The notes below the pieces were generated by a model, which worked only from the letters and a program-made list of their open reading frames with translations, was not told the DNA's origin and did no database searches. Shown in pieces: positions 10,914 to 21,446 of a stretch of DNA of 64,000 nt (its first letter is position 1; every line of letters starts with the position of its first letter). A program made the translations under genes and the position numbers. Location: the NCBI GenBank assembly GCA_936450465.1, contig OW388291.1:75974436-76038435 (forward strand), in the 5' to 3' direction. The DNA comes from Gibbula magus (taxonomy: Eukaryota; Mollusca; Gastropoda; Trochida; Trochidae).

Positions 10914-12442
10914 AACTCACGGGCAAAGAAACTATACCAACATTTTTTGTTTGTTATCATCATTATCAGATATGTCACATACATAATGTGATACTCGTTT
11001 TAAAGACAATTTAACTGACCATGTTTTGATCAAAATTTTGAAAATGTTGCACGTACGGTTAATGCAGTAGAATGCAATGAATGGCACTGGGCGTAAATGT
11101 CAATTTGCAATAATAAACAAGTCATTTTAGAGCCTACAGAGAATCGGTTTTATTCAGAAAGGGAACACTAGAAATCTGTAAGTATCTGGTATGGCCTCCG
11201 TTGCTTTGAATAAGGCCTACACACGTCGACACAGAATTTGCAAGGCGCCTGATGACGTCATTAGGGATGGCTTGCCATTCTTCCATGAGTGCCTGGGTTA
11301 ACGTTTGCCTATTTGATGGAGGTGGATTTCTCTGCCTTATTTTCCTGTCGAAATGATCCCACAAGTGTTTAACCGGTGGTAAATCTGCTGGCCATTGCAA
11401 AATGTTGACGTTGTTTAACGTTAGGAAGTCTCTAGGTACTCTGGCTATGTGGAGACAAGCAATGTCTTGTTGGATGATTACTCTTTGACTTTTCAGGAGG
11501 TAAGGGAGCACTATAGGACGTCAAACGCTGTCGATGTAGCCTTGGGCATTCTTATAACGGTCAAAGACAACTAGTTCTGTTGTGTGGTCCCTTGACGCTA
11601 CCGCCGCCGAATGACACAACGTCCTAGACATAACACGGGGCCGTTCTCTCTCCTCTCCGACGATTAACACGCACTCGGCCATCAGCTTTGAACCGTTGCT
11701 TGAGCCTGCTTTCGTCTGTAAACAAAATTCTTTGCCAGTTCCTGTTCTGCCACCGCTGTACCATTCTTGCCCATTAGTGACGTTAACGTCGGTCACGTCG
11801 GTCACTTCGGCTTAGCATCATACCGCGAAAGGGCCGGTACAATCGAATGCCATGTTCACGAAGACGTCTGACCACTGTCCTTCTGTTGATAACACGGTGT
11901 AACGCTATTGCTGCTGATGACGTCACTGTGACGAAATGATTGTGTAGGTGAATCGTACGGATGTAGCGGTCATCATTTGCGGTTGTGACCCTGGATCTTC
12001 CACTTCTTGGCCGGTCCTGGGTCCCACCTGTCTGTGCCCTTCGTTTCGGCAGTCTACTTATCGTAGTGCGGGTGCAGTTGAAGATAAGAACAACGTGGTC
12101 GTGACGTGCTCCCAACTGAAACACACGAATCGCTCTCTCTCGTTCCTCTTTTATAAGTCTCGGCATGTCACTTGTTGTGTTCGTTACAACTGAGGTCCAA
12201 AGCATGCAGATTCGTGGTTTTTATACAGTTTGGTACCATATTAACGTGTTGCACGTGCAAACCATTTTGCTCGAAAAACGTGTGACAAAGTCCATATTTG
12301 GTTAGAAGCATAACTTTTTTCTCGGTAAATATGAAGTTGCGTTGTTGTGACATAGTTTGATAATAAAAAATCGATTTGATAAACTAGTTTCAACTTTTGA
12401 AAACATAAGATATTTTGGTATAGTTTCTTTTGCCCCTGAGTT
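10914..12442 (-). mobile_element. Tc1-like DNA transposon (family a), full length, decayed
   Basis: The terminal inverted repeats start AACTCACGGGCAAAGAAACT on the left and, reversed, AACTCAGGGGCAAAAGAAAC on the right, and remain similar through ACTATACCAA. TA dinucleotides flank both ends. The 1529-bp length is normal for Tc1. It encodes one minus-strand transposase that is frame-disrupted. A 0.3-kb terminal fragment of the same family is at 24794-25095. Confidence 0.9.
11134..12166 (-). pseudogene. Tc1-like transposase, frameshifted
   Basis: The N-terminal part (from the MPRLIKEERERA residues, near 12164) has a helix-turn-helix region with TTISRLPKR and the DRPRSGRSRVTT linker typical of Tc1 transposases. 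The first catalytic Asp survives in an ILFTDESR motif near 11740 but in a different frame from its neighbours. The second Asp is in IQQDIACLHIARV. The DDE glutamate position reads VKHLWDH instead of the usual IEHLWDE, so the third catalytic residue is Lys. The C-terminus with VIRRLANS and GGHTRY is present. Frameshifts and the catalytic change make it inactive. Confidence 0.9.
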
Positions 12443-12904
12443 TATAAACTTTCATATCAATATATGGATACGAGTTTTATAACGGCTCCCCAGCCGAACT
12501 ATATGAAAATAATTGTATCTTAATTCAAAGATTTGTGACTAGAAGCATTATAATGGCTCTTCAGCCAAACAGAGCATTCAGTTGCCACTCAGAGTATTAT
12601 CAAGGCTCCCCAGCCGAGCTATACCCACACAACATGTCCCACTGACATGTCTCTCAGAATACCGGGCACCTGCAACGTATAAACAGTTCGTTATCAAATG
12701 CATAGAAGTAAGAAAATAACACAAACAACATTGTACAGCGGCGGTGGCGAACTTTCAGCGAGAATGACCATTTCAAACTGACCTACCCTTATATACCCTA
12801 AACAGCACCACCTCACGGGGCAACTAACTCTCGTTATACATACCGCTAGGAGAAAACAATTTCCTCCTAATTCATCCTTCAAACGTAATAAATATCATAG
12901 TCAA

Positions 12905-14030
12905 CATCATCATCATCGTTTATTCTAAAAAATTCACCATCAGTTGTACATAGATATATAAATACACATTATATAATAAATACCTTAATTACAAGGATGT
13001 ACACAGGAATATGCGAATCATTAATAATATACATACATGAATATTCTAATTGACAATTGTTTGAAGTGAATAGTTGCTTTTTGTTTTAAGCTTTGTAATA
13101 CCATACAATATGGGCTGGACTTTCTTAGACCTTCTGCAAGTTTGAGAAATTTAAGATGGATTCTTTCGACTAAATCAAGATTGTCAAAACCCCAAACTTC
13201 TGAACTATACGTTAAGATAGGGAACACTGAAGTATCAAATAATGCTAATACGGTATCTACTGGTAAGTTAAAATTACAACCTTTCTTCGGTAATGCATAC
13301 ATTGCTTTTTGTGCATCATCACACAATGTTTTTGTTCCGATTTCAAATCGTCTATTTCTATTAATTTCAATCCCTAGATATTTTTAGTATAAACTATTTC
13401 TAAGTTTTTATTACAATATCGGAAGCTTAGTTTAGCGGATTAATCAATTTTTGTTTTACTTATGTTCACTTTTAACTTAATTGAAGATGAGTATTAACAA
13501 AGCTCAGTGAGTGATTTTTGTTAGCCTTTTGACAACAAATATGTCATATATTATTTAGAAATATTGAAAAAAGTAGCGGAGACACGTTTTTTCTTTGTCT
13601 TACTCAAGTGAGACATGGGAACTAATCTGAATAAGTGTTATTTACCTGTACTTGGGATTTGATGTCTTTGTAAATGTTAATTATAAGCGTGAGGGTTGTA
13701 CCTTTAAGTATTTCTCTTCATCATTTCTTCAACTGTGTCAAAATCAATGAAGGCACAATATATAGTTTTCTTTTTGGTCACTTTAGAAACTTCAAAGGAC
13801 AGAGGACAAAATCGCGTTTTTATCAAGAAAGTTTGAGATACATGTACTTATTTAGTATTGGTGTGAACACTTTTCCAAAACAACTTAAAGTAGTGATTGG
13901 TCTATAATTGCTTGGGTCTTTGGTATTGCCTTTATTCTTATATATTGGTTTTATTATACCATTAAGCCACAATTCTGGTAATGTATCTGTAGTAAGTATC
14001 AAGTTGATGATTTTCTGTAACATTTACATT
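12905..14030 (-). pseudogene. Non-LTR retrotransposon (LINE) reverse transcriptase remnant
   Basis: On the minus strand an N-terminal RT piece (14023-13823) contains GIIKPIYKNKG and PSNYRPITTLSC, the fingers motif of LINE RTs. A middle piece with VRQRKNVSPLLFSIFLN lies near 13610-13500. A C-terminal piece (13326-13021) has QKAMYALPKK, VFPILTYSSEVWGF and IHLKFLKL. The pieces lie in several frames with stops, and the catalytic palm motif was not found. The 3' edge near 12905 carries a CATCATCATCG series that may be the tail. The arrangement fits a CR1/jockey-type element. Confidence 0.8.
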
Positions 14031-14317
14031 CATTTCTAAACCATTGCTTATCAACACTGGACTTTGCACAATGTTTTAATATCTTTGTAAATACTGTATG
14101 TTCTCTGTGTCACTATATATGTGAATTAAATATTTTAAATATAATAATGTTACTTATTTAAGGCTCCACTGCTCATCAACTATCCCAGTCAAGAGAGATG
14201 TTAGGTTTTGAAGTTTTGGATTGCATGGTTTACCCATGGTGTATTTTGTCTTGGTATGTCTGAATAGGATCTTTAAATATCTCAAATATTACAGCTTTAT
14301 TTTTGGTACTGTATGAG

Positions 14318-14390
14318 CTCGGATTCGAACATGCAACCTTTCGTTTATTAACTCCCTCATTTATTTAGCTACGAGAGGACTCTAGAAAAA
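14318..14390 (-). mobile_element. Possible tRNA-derived SINE head
   Basis: On the minus strand GTTGCATGTTCGAATCCGA looks like a tRNA B box and T arm, preceded by a GTAGCTAAATAAATGAGGG A-box-like stretch. Homology with gene 2 intron 3 (from about 42603) starts within this segment. The match is short and no body or tail was delimited. Confidence 0.3.
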
Positions 14391-14937
14391 TTATGATTGT
14401 TTTATCAGAACTGTTTCCCCGTTTGTTAGGTAATGCGTTAAGCGCACGTGGACAACATGGCGATCTCAGTCAGGAATGGGTAAAAGCCTGGGTAGTTTCA
14501 TTCTTGTGTTGGCGACTTTTGGATGCGTGTCATAACATAGAAGGGGAAATCGAGGTCGTAGACACTTAAACGTGAACATTGCGCTAGGTATTGGCTGTCA
14601 TTTACATTGCTTTGTGTGAAAGATCTGTCAATTTCAAGGGGATCGTAAGCTTAGTGACCCATCTTCAATGAATGAGTTCCTATATTTGCAAAATAAGTAT
14701 TTTTTTCTGCCAATTAATTGAAATACAATTGATTATAATGCCTGATAATCACAAATGCATGATTCATGACGTCACAACTGCATTAAGATTGAAACATGAA
14801 TGAGGAACAATGGCGTCGTTACAAACAAAACATTTCCCATTACATTATGCTCGTCATGACTACCGGAAGGACTGAAGGGGCTCCTTATTAGATACTCGCA
14901 AACCAGAATTGAGACACTCCTTTCTTATTTCAATCAG

Positions 14938-14976
14938 CTCACCTTCAGTCTTCCTGATTATCCGAGTGATCAAGAG
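14938..14976 (+). other. Possible 39-nt micro-exon of gene 1
   Basis: It lies between ATTTCAATCAG and a donor GTAAAT, is a multiple of three, and is phase-compatible with exons 3 and 4. The gene 2 counterpart (43206-43241) is 36 nt, so the length difference keeps the frame. Direct joining of exon 3 to exon 4 also works and is the simpler model. Confidence 0.25.
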
Positions 14977-15102
14977 GTAAATCTTAAACATTTGTAAAAA
15001 GGTTTTAACTCTTGTGTGACGGTTAATCAAAAACCATTACAGACGATGATGGAAAGCATGATCCGTTAAATACTCCCTGAAGTTACCTTTATTTTGTTAC
15101 AG

Positions 15103-15301
15103 GTTGACATTCATTTTGAGTAGTACCAACTGTGACTTCCTCCATATCTTGCTAGGTTATCACAAGAGAATAATATATAGACTTCGTATGAAAACACCAC
15201 TGGACGGAACTATTGCTCTTTACTCAGGTAAAGCCATAGTCAAACAGAGACCCGATCTAACCTTCAAACTTGGAATATGGATTTATGAAGATTACTTTAA
15301 T
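15103..15301 (+). CDS. Gene 1 exon 4: core of galectin-like domain
   Basis: The exon follows TTTTGTTACAG and ends AAT before the donor GTAAGT. Its first base completes an Arg codon with the two bases of exon 3, and it ends in phase 0. It encodes alternating hydrophobic strands: LTFILSS, FLHILLG, IIYRLRMKTP, IALYSG, LTFKLGIWIYEDYFN. The last segment matches the galectin pattern Phe-x-Leu-x-Ile-x-x-x-Glu-Asp-x-Phe. Hallmark sugar-binding motifs (His-x-Asn-Pro-Arg, Trp-x-x-Glu-x-Arg) are absent, so carbohydrate binding should not be assumed. It has the same length (199 nt) as in gene 2. Confidence 0.8.
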
Positions 15302-16590
15302 GTAAGTAATATAGATATTTCTGTTGATGTCTTTCTTGGCTTACTACAGTCTGCAGTGTTATAACTATACATACATGCAGATGAAATACAACAAAAAATC
15401 CATTGTTTACAGTTTTGACATGCCAGCAACGAGGCTGCTTGAGTAAATGTATCCCACTCTCTTGCTAATTTGTTTCGCTATACAATCAATCGCTTGAAAT
15501 TGAAGGTTATTCTAGAGTATACTCCACTTTTATTTTGTTTATTATGTGACATGAACAGAAATGCTGTAGTTTTACTATGTTTACAACTTTGTTATAATAA
15601 AACATATATTTTGATAGAATATCAATAAAGTAAATCATTTATAATTATACTGAGCAACACAGATGTTATGCTGTAGCAATACTTTCAACACTTGCTGCAC
15701 CTAACATTTTTTATTATTATTTGCGATTGTCAATGTTCATTATTTTTTTTGTCAAAACGTCACCAAAATATTACTCGCAGAGTCGGTAATATGTTTCAAC
15801 TTGATTGTGTAAGAATCATGTATGAATAAAATACATGTACTTTATTATTGAAGAGAAGGTGAGTGACTGATATATCAGTAAAACAAAACCCCCTATCAAG
15901 CTACAGTGAAATGATTAAGACAATGTCATGACATCATAGTGTCAGCTTGCATGGTTTTACGGTTATCTTTGAAGTAACTCCATAACAGCATAAAACATAA
16001 AAATAATGATAAATTAAAATATAATATCTGTTCTACCTCGACAAATACAGTTCCAGAACACGAATGCCCCTTCGAATTTCGTTTTCATAAAAGAATACTA
16101 TGAGAGACGTCCTTTCAAAAACCATCCAGTGAGCTGCTAGTGGACTCACATATGTCAAACGTTATAAATTGTGATATTTTATCCAGAAGTACAGAATGAT
16201 GATGGTTTATACACCATTCAAATGACCACACGTGTTTTAGTCCCCATCATAAGCTGCACCAAACATATAGTATTTTCTCTACTCATACTTGTCTGGCTCT
16301 GACGGGAATCTCTGACCGATAATGAAAGCCACATATGGGCCATGATCTTAATTTCTATTTTCATTTTTTCTAAAGGACCACTGGCTCTAGAATGCTGAAA
16401 TCTTGTGAATAAACTCCTTGGCTAATTGGGGTTAAATTGGTAAACAATTTGGTAACCTCCGTGACCTCCAAAAAAGGGTCACAGGGATCACAACCTAATA
16501 AACATATTTCCATCTTCTTCTCCAGCACGAAAAGCTCTAGAAAGCTGAAATGTTGTGTACAGACTCATTGGCCAACGGGGATTTTAAATT
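15302..16590. other. Gene 1 intron 4, first part
   Basis: The first 0.3 kb aligns with the start of gene 2 intron 4 and includes the empty site (about 15535) where gene 2 carries a SINE. The rest is AT-rich. From about 16370 decayed units of a repeat with CTAGAAAGCTGAAATGTTG and ATCTTCTTCTCCAG begin. No gene was seen. Confidence 0.5.
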
Positions 16591-17035
16591 GTAGTTATCC
16601 CCCGCCACAACAAAGTTGGCGGGGGATATAGAAATGAGCTCCGTCCGTCTGTCCGTCCGTCTGTCCGTCTGTGCGTCCGGGCTTTTCCATTCCGGCCTCA
16701 AACTTCAAAACTATTCAATATATTTTGCTGAAACTTTGTACAGGTATCAACCAAGTAGTCTAGATGTGCCTTTTGCTTTATAGAAATTTGAGCATATATA
16801 TTTTTTTTACGAATGCAAACAGTCTGGACTTAGAACCAAGAAGAGGGAAAACTATATTCCGGCCTCAAACTTCAAAACTATTCAATATATTTTGCTGAAA
16901 CTTTGATCACTTATGAGTTATGAGTTATAACAATTTTCAAGAAAGTAAATACATTATATATTCAAAATGCATAAATATATTCAAAATTCCTACATGGTGG
17001 GGGATATGGCCGACTCTGTCTGCTTGTTTTTTTAA
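16591..17035. mobile_element. CCCCCGCC-type dispersed element, first copy
   Basis: It starts TTATCCCCCGCCACAAC, goes through GTTGGCGGGGGATATAG and a GTCC-rich stretch (16639-16680), and ends with GGGGGATATGGCCGACTC. The start CCCCCGCCA and the following TGGCGGGGG form a hairpin. The internal block ATTCCGGCCTCAAACTTC occurs twice. A longer element with the same ends lies at 18200-19830. The type is widespread in molluscan genomes, as remembered. Confidence 0.6.
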
Positions 17036-17640
17036 CCCTGTAACATAGTGGCCATGTCCTCAACATATATTTTCATCTTCTTCTCCAGAACGAAAAGCCT
17101 AGAAAATTAAAAAAATGTGTATAGTGTTTTCAGGGATATTAAAATGGTGATTATATTACCACAAGTAAGGGTGGCTGCGACCTCAAACCCCCACAAAATG
17201 TCTAGAAAGCTGAAATGTTGTGTAAAGACTCCTTGACCAATGGGGATTTTAAATTGTAGTTTGTATTACCCTGTAACATAGTGGCCATGTCCTCAACATA
17301 TATTTTCATCTTCTTCTCCAGAACGAAAAAGCCTAGAAAATAAAAAAAAATGTGTGTAGACTCTTCAGGGATATTAAATTGGTGACTATATTACCCCAAG
17401 TAAGGGAGGCAGCGACCTAAAACCCCGAAAAAATGTCTAGAAAGATGAAATGTTGTGTACATGTATATTCTTCATGGCAATTAAAATGGTAGATTTGGTG
17501 ACCATGTGGCCCAAAATACCTAGTTTTTAAAGTACTAATGCTTTATAAAACTGAATGTAGACACCTTGGCCAACGTGAATTTTAAATTGTAGAATTGTTA
17601 ACTTTCTGACAACTAAAGCATGATGGCCTACAGAGTCACC
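17036..17640. repeat. 235-bp tandem duplication of a dispersed repeat
   Basis: The block starting CTGTAACATAGTGGCCATG occurs at about 17036 and 17271, followed in each by CATCTTCTTCTCCAGAACG, a TTACC-ACAAGTAAGG block and TGTCTAGAAAG. Copies differ by several substitutions. It is non-coding and lies inside gene 1 intron 4. Confidence 0.75.
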
Positions 17641-18199
17641 GGCTCTATTTTTTACTCACACATATTGTGATTTATCTACAAACTTTCTAAATGCCACTTT
17701 GTCATGTAAGGACCCCTTGGTGAATGTCCGAGACATGTGCATTATTAATACGTTGGAACATATCCTAGTATAAGGTATTTAAAGAAAATTTACGATCAGC
17801 CACTTTTGCTTCAGTCGCCGTTTCGGAGTTGATAACTGCAGTTACTTATCTCAGTGTAGTAGGGGTGAGGTACATAAATGTAGCTGATTTCAAATTTCGT
17901 AAAATCGTAGTTTTATTTTGATTGGGGTTTCCATATTAAAGGTTTAATGACGGTGGTGCCTGAAAATTGAAAGGTTATTGAGAATTTACTATGTTTGACG
18001 AGTTTCCTTTTCTTACTACAAGTTACATTAATGTATAAACTTGTATGCATTTACAAATATATTTACTACCAATGATAAATCTATGTTGAAAAAACGTAGG
18101 TCGTTTGTTTGTCAGATGACAAAAGGGGCAAAACACTAAATGAATTATTATAGGATTGATATATTTTCCAGTTATCTACCTCTTGAAATTGTGTATACT

Positions 18200-19830
18200 T
18201 GTTATCCCCCGCCACAACGAAGTTGGCGGGGGATATAGAAATGAGCTCCGTCCGTCCGTCTGTCCGTCTGTCCGTCTGTGCGTCCGGGCTTTTCCATTCC
18301 GGCCTCAAACTTCAAAACTATAAGACATATCTCAACGAAACTCGGTGTTTTGAACAATCATCATGTGTAGATGTGCCTTTTGGGGTTTTCAACTTCTTCG
18401 AGTTATTTTTTTTTACCGTTTCCATGGAAACGGAACTTCGAATTTCGTTTCCGGAGCAGAACTCGAAAACTATAAGACATATCTCAACAAAACTTTGTGT
18501 GTGGAACAATCATCATGTGTAGATGTGCCTTTTGGGGTTTTCAACTTCTTCGAGTTATTTTTTTTGACCGTTTCCATGGAAATGTAAATTAGAATTTCGT
18601 TTCCGGAGCAGAAATCGAAAACTATAAGACATATCTCAACGAAACTTTATGTGTGGAACAATCATCATGTGTAGATGTGCTTTTTGGGGTTTTCAACTTC
18701 TTCGAGTTGTTTTTTGTTGACCGTTTCCATGGAAATGTAACTTAGAATTTCGTTTCCGGAGCAGAACTCGAAAACTATAAGACATATATCAACGAAACTT
18801 GATGTGTGGAACAATCATCATGTGTAGATGTGCCTTGTGGGGTTTTCAACTTCTTCGAGTTATTTTTTTGGACCGTTTCCATGAAAAGGTAACTTAGAAT
18901 TTTGTTTCCGGAGCAGAACTCGAAAACGATATGACATATCTAAACGAAACTTGGTGTGTGGAACAATCATCAAGTGTACACGTGCCTTTTGGGGTTTTCA
19001 ACTTCTTCGAGTTATTTTTTTTGTCGTTTCTATGGAAATGTAACTTAGAATTTCGTTTCCGGAGCAGAAATCGAAAACTATAAGACATATCTCAACGAAA
19101 CTTGGTGTGTGGAACAATCATCATGTGTAGATGTGCCTTTTGGGATTTTCAACTTCTTCCAGTTATTTTTTTGGACCGTTTCCATGGAAATGTAACTAAG
19201 AATTTCGTTTCGGGAGCAGAATTCGAAAACTATAAGACATAGCTCAACGACATTTTGTGTGTGGAACAATCATCATGTGTAGATGTGCCTTTTGGGGTTT
19301 TCATCTTCTTCAAAAATTTTAATTTGTTTAATTTTTACCATTTCCATGGATACATAACTAAATAATTAACTCAAAAACTGCCTTGGATGTATTTTTAGCT
19401 CATCTGGCTAATGGCATGGCACGATGTCCGGCGTCCGTCCGTCCATTCATCCGTCTGTCCGTCTGTAAACTTTTTGCATTTTGTCTTCTTCTCCAGAACC
19501 ACTTGGTCTAAGGAGATTAAATTATGTGTGCATACTCCTTGGCTTTGACACAACCTAAAAAAACTATCTTCTAACTATTTTCATCCTGATCATCAGCAAA
19601 CGATAACCATCAGTTGCCATGAACCTTATATTGGGTAGGCTAAGATTGTTTTGATATGTTACAAACCTTACAGGGAGTGGCATCCCTGCCCTGCTGAGCC
19701 AACAAATCATCATCCATCCTGCTACATCAGGCTATAAGGAGAAGGTTCATAGTCACTGTTATTCAACAACTATTCTTCAATAAATGTTCCCAAAGGCGGG
19801 GGATATGGCCGACTCTGTCTGCTTGTTGAA
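18200..19830. mobile_element. CCCCCGCC-type element containing a 152-bp minisatellite
   Basis: It has the same start (TTATCCCCCGCCACAACG) and end (GCGGGGGATATGGCCGACTC) as the element at 16591-17035. Most of the interior is a tandem array; the distal part (19396-19790) contains a further dispersed repeat with AGCTCATCTGGCTAATGGC and GTCC repeats. No coding frame was recognised; the short frames present are translations of the repeats. Confidence 0.65.
18304..19345. repeat. 152-bp tandem array, about 7 units
   Basis: The landmark AACTATAAGACATAT recurs at 18316, 18468, 18620, 18773, 18925, 19076 and 19228, a spacing of 151-153 bp. Each unit also has GGAACAATCATCATGTG, TGCCTTTTGGGGTTTTC and CCGTTTCCATGGAAA. 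Units differ by a few per cent, and the last is the most diverged. A decayed relative may lie at 35460-35740. Confidence 0.95.
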
Positions 19831-20196
19831 TTCTGTATTCTGTAAATGTGTTTCTCTGTATTTGGGCCCAGGGGCTAGAAATAATGATGTCCAGCAATGA
19901 CGACAATAACTCTACTTTCATCCAAGGTCTAAATTTAATTTAGTAGGCCTACAGATTGTTTTTACTATTCCATGTAACACATAATTGATAACTGGTTCTG
20001 TTTCTGTAGATTTATGTCAGGCACAATGCTGAGTATTATGCTGGGGAGTTGGGTGGAGCATACGCTCTTAGTACTGACAATGTCCTAAGTTGAGGCCACT
20101 GCCTCCTCCGGTAATGAATTCCAGTCCTTTAAAGTGCTTTGGAAGAAGGATTGTCTGAGGATTTCAGAGTTCTTCCTGGTTCTGTTCTGGATAACA

Positions 20197-20345
20197 ATAT
20201 AAGTTATAATATTCAGTGGAGGGCGACATCGTAATTTATCAGACTCGCATTAGTGTTTATCCAACTAGGCGAGTTGGATAAACACTAACAAGGGTTTGAT
20301 AAATTATGATGTCACCCGAACAAACTGAATGTTATAACATATTTA
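20197..20345. repeat. Near-palindrome (fold-back) with arms of about 70 bp
   Basis: The left arm (TTATAATATTCAGT, GACATCGTAATTTATCAGAC, TAGTGTTTATCCAAC) is complemented in order by the right arm (GTTGGATAAACACTA, GGTTTGATAAATTATGATG, ACTGAATGTTATAA) around a centre near 20270. The arms have a few mismatches and one small length difference. The 4.5-kb tandem duplication begins inside the right arm at 20288. Confidence 0.85.
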
Positions 20346-20564
20346 TCTTACCGCATGTAAACAAAGAACAATTTTGACAGAAAACTGCTGATCGATCGAC
20401 AAACTATACTTGTGTCACGTGACATGGAATGATGTACATGGATGCATGCTTTATTCATGATACGGGATATAAAACATTTATCACCCTCGGTAAGATTTAT
20501 CAACCCGTATGACAGTGTTTATTGATATTTGTTAATTGTCACGTGGACCAATCAGGGATCATTA

Positions 20565-21010
20565 TTACATGAGATAGGATATTATCTTCTTTAGGAATTG
20601 CCTGTATCTATCTTGTAGAGTAATACAAATCTGTTTTCTTTTTGTTCTCACGCGAATGATTGGATGTTTTGAATCTTGCCGCTGCATGAGCACTGTCCTT
20701 TTTCTAGAGATTGGATTTGTTTTGAGGTGAGGGTCCCAGATGGATGAGCAATATTCCAGTACTGATCTCACGAGAGATTGATAAGCTGTAGATTTAAGGT
20801 TTCTAGGGTATTGACGTAGGTTACGTCTCACGGAACCGAGAGTAAAGTTAGATTTATTGATAGTTTTATTTATATGAGTGTGCAACTTATTACTGATGAT
20901 CTATCCTATGTAAGGGTTATTATTTACTACTTCTAGGATGGTATTATCAAGTTGGTAAGATGCATTTCCTTCCACGAAAACCACTGTGTCTGTGTTGTTA
21001 AGAATGATTT
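20565..21010 (-). pseudogene. LINE reverse transcriptase C-terminal fragment, copy A
   Basis: The minus-strand reading contains THINKTINKSNFTLGSVRRN and LVRSVLEYCSSIWDP, the conserved region after the RT palm in CR1/jockey-like LINEs. Upstream in the same frame come VVFVEGNASYQL and NNPYIG, followed by an in-frame TAG where LINEs read Tyr-Leu-Gly-Val. After the SSIWDP motif the sequence loses similarity. It is a dead fragment, inside gene 1 intron 4. Confidence 0.85.
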
Positions 21011-21332
21011 ATCCACATTAACAATTCATTATTCACAACAAAACTATTATAAATAATAATTTCTTATAGTGGACGGAGTTGAAAGTGAAGTTAGCTTATT
21101 GTTTCTTATCAAACATGTCCATGATATATATTATATGATGTCATGCGTCATGGTTAAGAGTTGGGATCCTCACGAGTTATTGTGATTCTCAAGATACGTC
21201 ATAAGATGACTGCAGATGATGATAACTCATGCAAAATAGAAGGCAGTTCTATTGTAATACTAGTATAAGTAAAAAAAGGTTTCTCGTATATCGTATCGTA
21301 TACACAATCTCAATTGGACATCATTTTGACAG

Positions 21333-21446
21333 GTAACCTGGAACGAAGAGGAGCTTGGAGTGTACCCTGTGATGAGGAACATCAGCGTGAACAGACTCCT
21401 CATAGAAGGAACGGGTGACATTACGTCAGCTCAAATCGACAACTGA
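21333..21446 (+). CDS. Gene 1 exon 5 (terminal exon)
   Basis: After CATTTTGACAG the frame from exon 4 continues for 37 codons and ends in TGA. It encodes VTWNEEELGVYP, then MRNISVNRLLI and a GTGDITSAQ end. In galectins the last strands read Phe-x-Val-x-x-Asn ... Tyr-x-His-Arg ... Ile-x-x-Leu-x-Ile-x-Gly-Asp, and with exon 4's EDYFN this exon follows the pattern (Asn, Tyr-Pro, Arg, Ile, Leu, Ile, Gly-Asp). Summed exon lengths (166+212+89+199+114 = 780 nt) give an uninterrupted 259-residue product. A second nearly identical terminal exon lies at 26166. Confidence 0.85.
   Translation, partial: VTWNEEELGVYPVMRNISVNRLLIEGTGDITSAQIDN

Larger units (their letters stand above)
10725..12615. repeat. 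Six short stem-loop motifs of the form AACGGCT-N4-AGCC
   Basis: The motif occurs at 10725-10736, 10769-10780, 10880-10891, 12484-12495, 12555-12566 and 12604-12615, usually preceded by TATTATAACG or ATTTTAACG. Each 12-mer is a perfect 4-bp stem with a 4-nt loop. The first has GACT/AGTC where the others have GGCT/AGCC, a paired change that keeps the stem. With the Tc1 element (10914-12442) removed the spacings are 44-111 bp, so the element split an older cluster. No associated coding region was found. Confidence 0.6.

Noticed and set aside
12168..12353. 61-codon frame conserved at 24884-25069
   Set aside because: It is the 5' untranslated end of Tc1 family a; conservation reflects the shared element, not a gene.
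10725..12615. Histone gene 3' processing signals
   Set aside because: Stems have four pairs rather than six and no histone coding sequence lies nearby; kept only as a motif cluster.
15103..15301. Cys-loop receptor ligand-binding domain for exon 4 to 5
   Set aside because: The DYFNVTWNEEELG segment recalls such receptors, but there is no Cys-loop or transmembrane segment and the stop follows at once; galectin-like strand spacing fits better.
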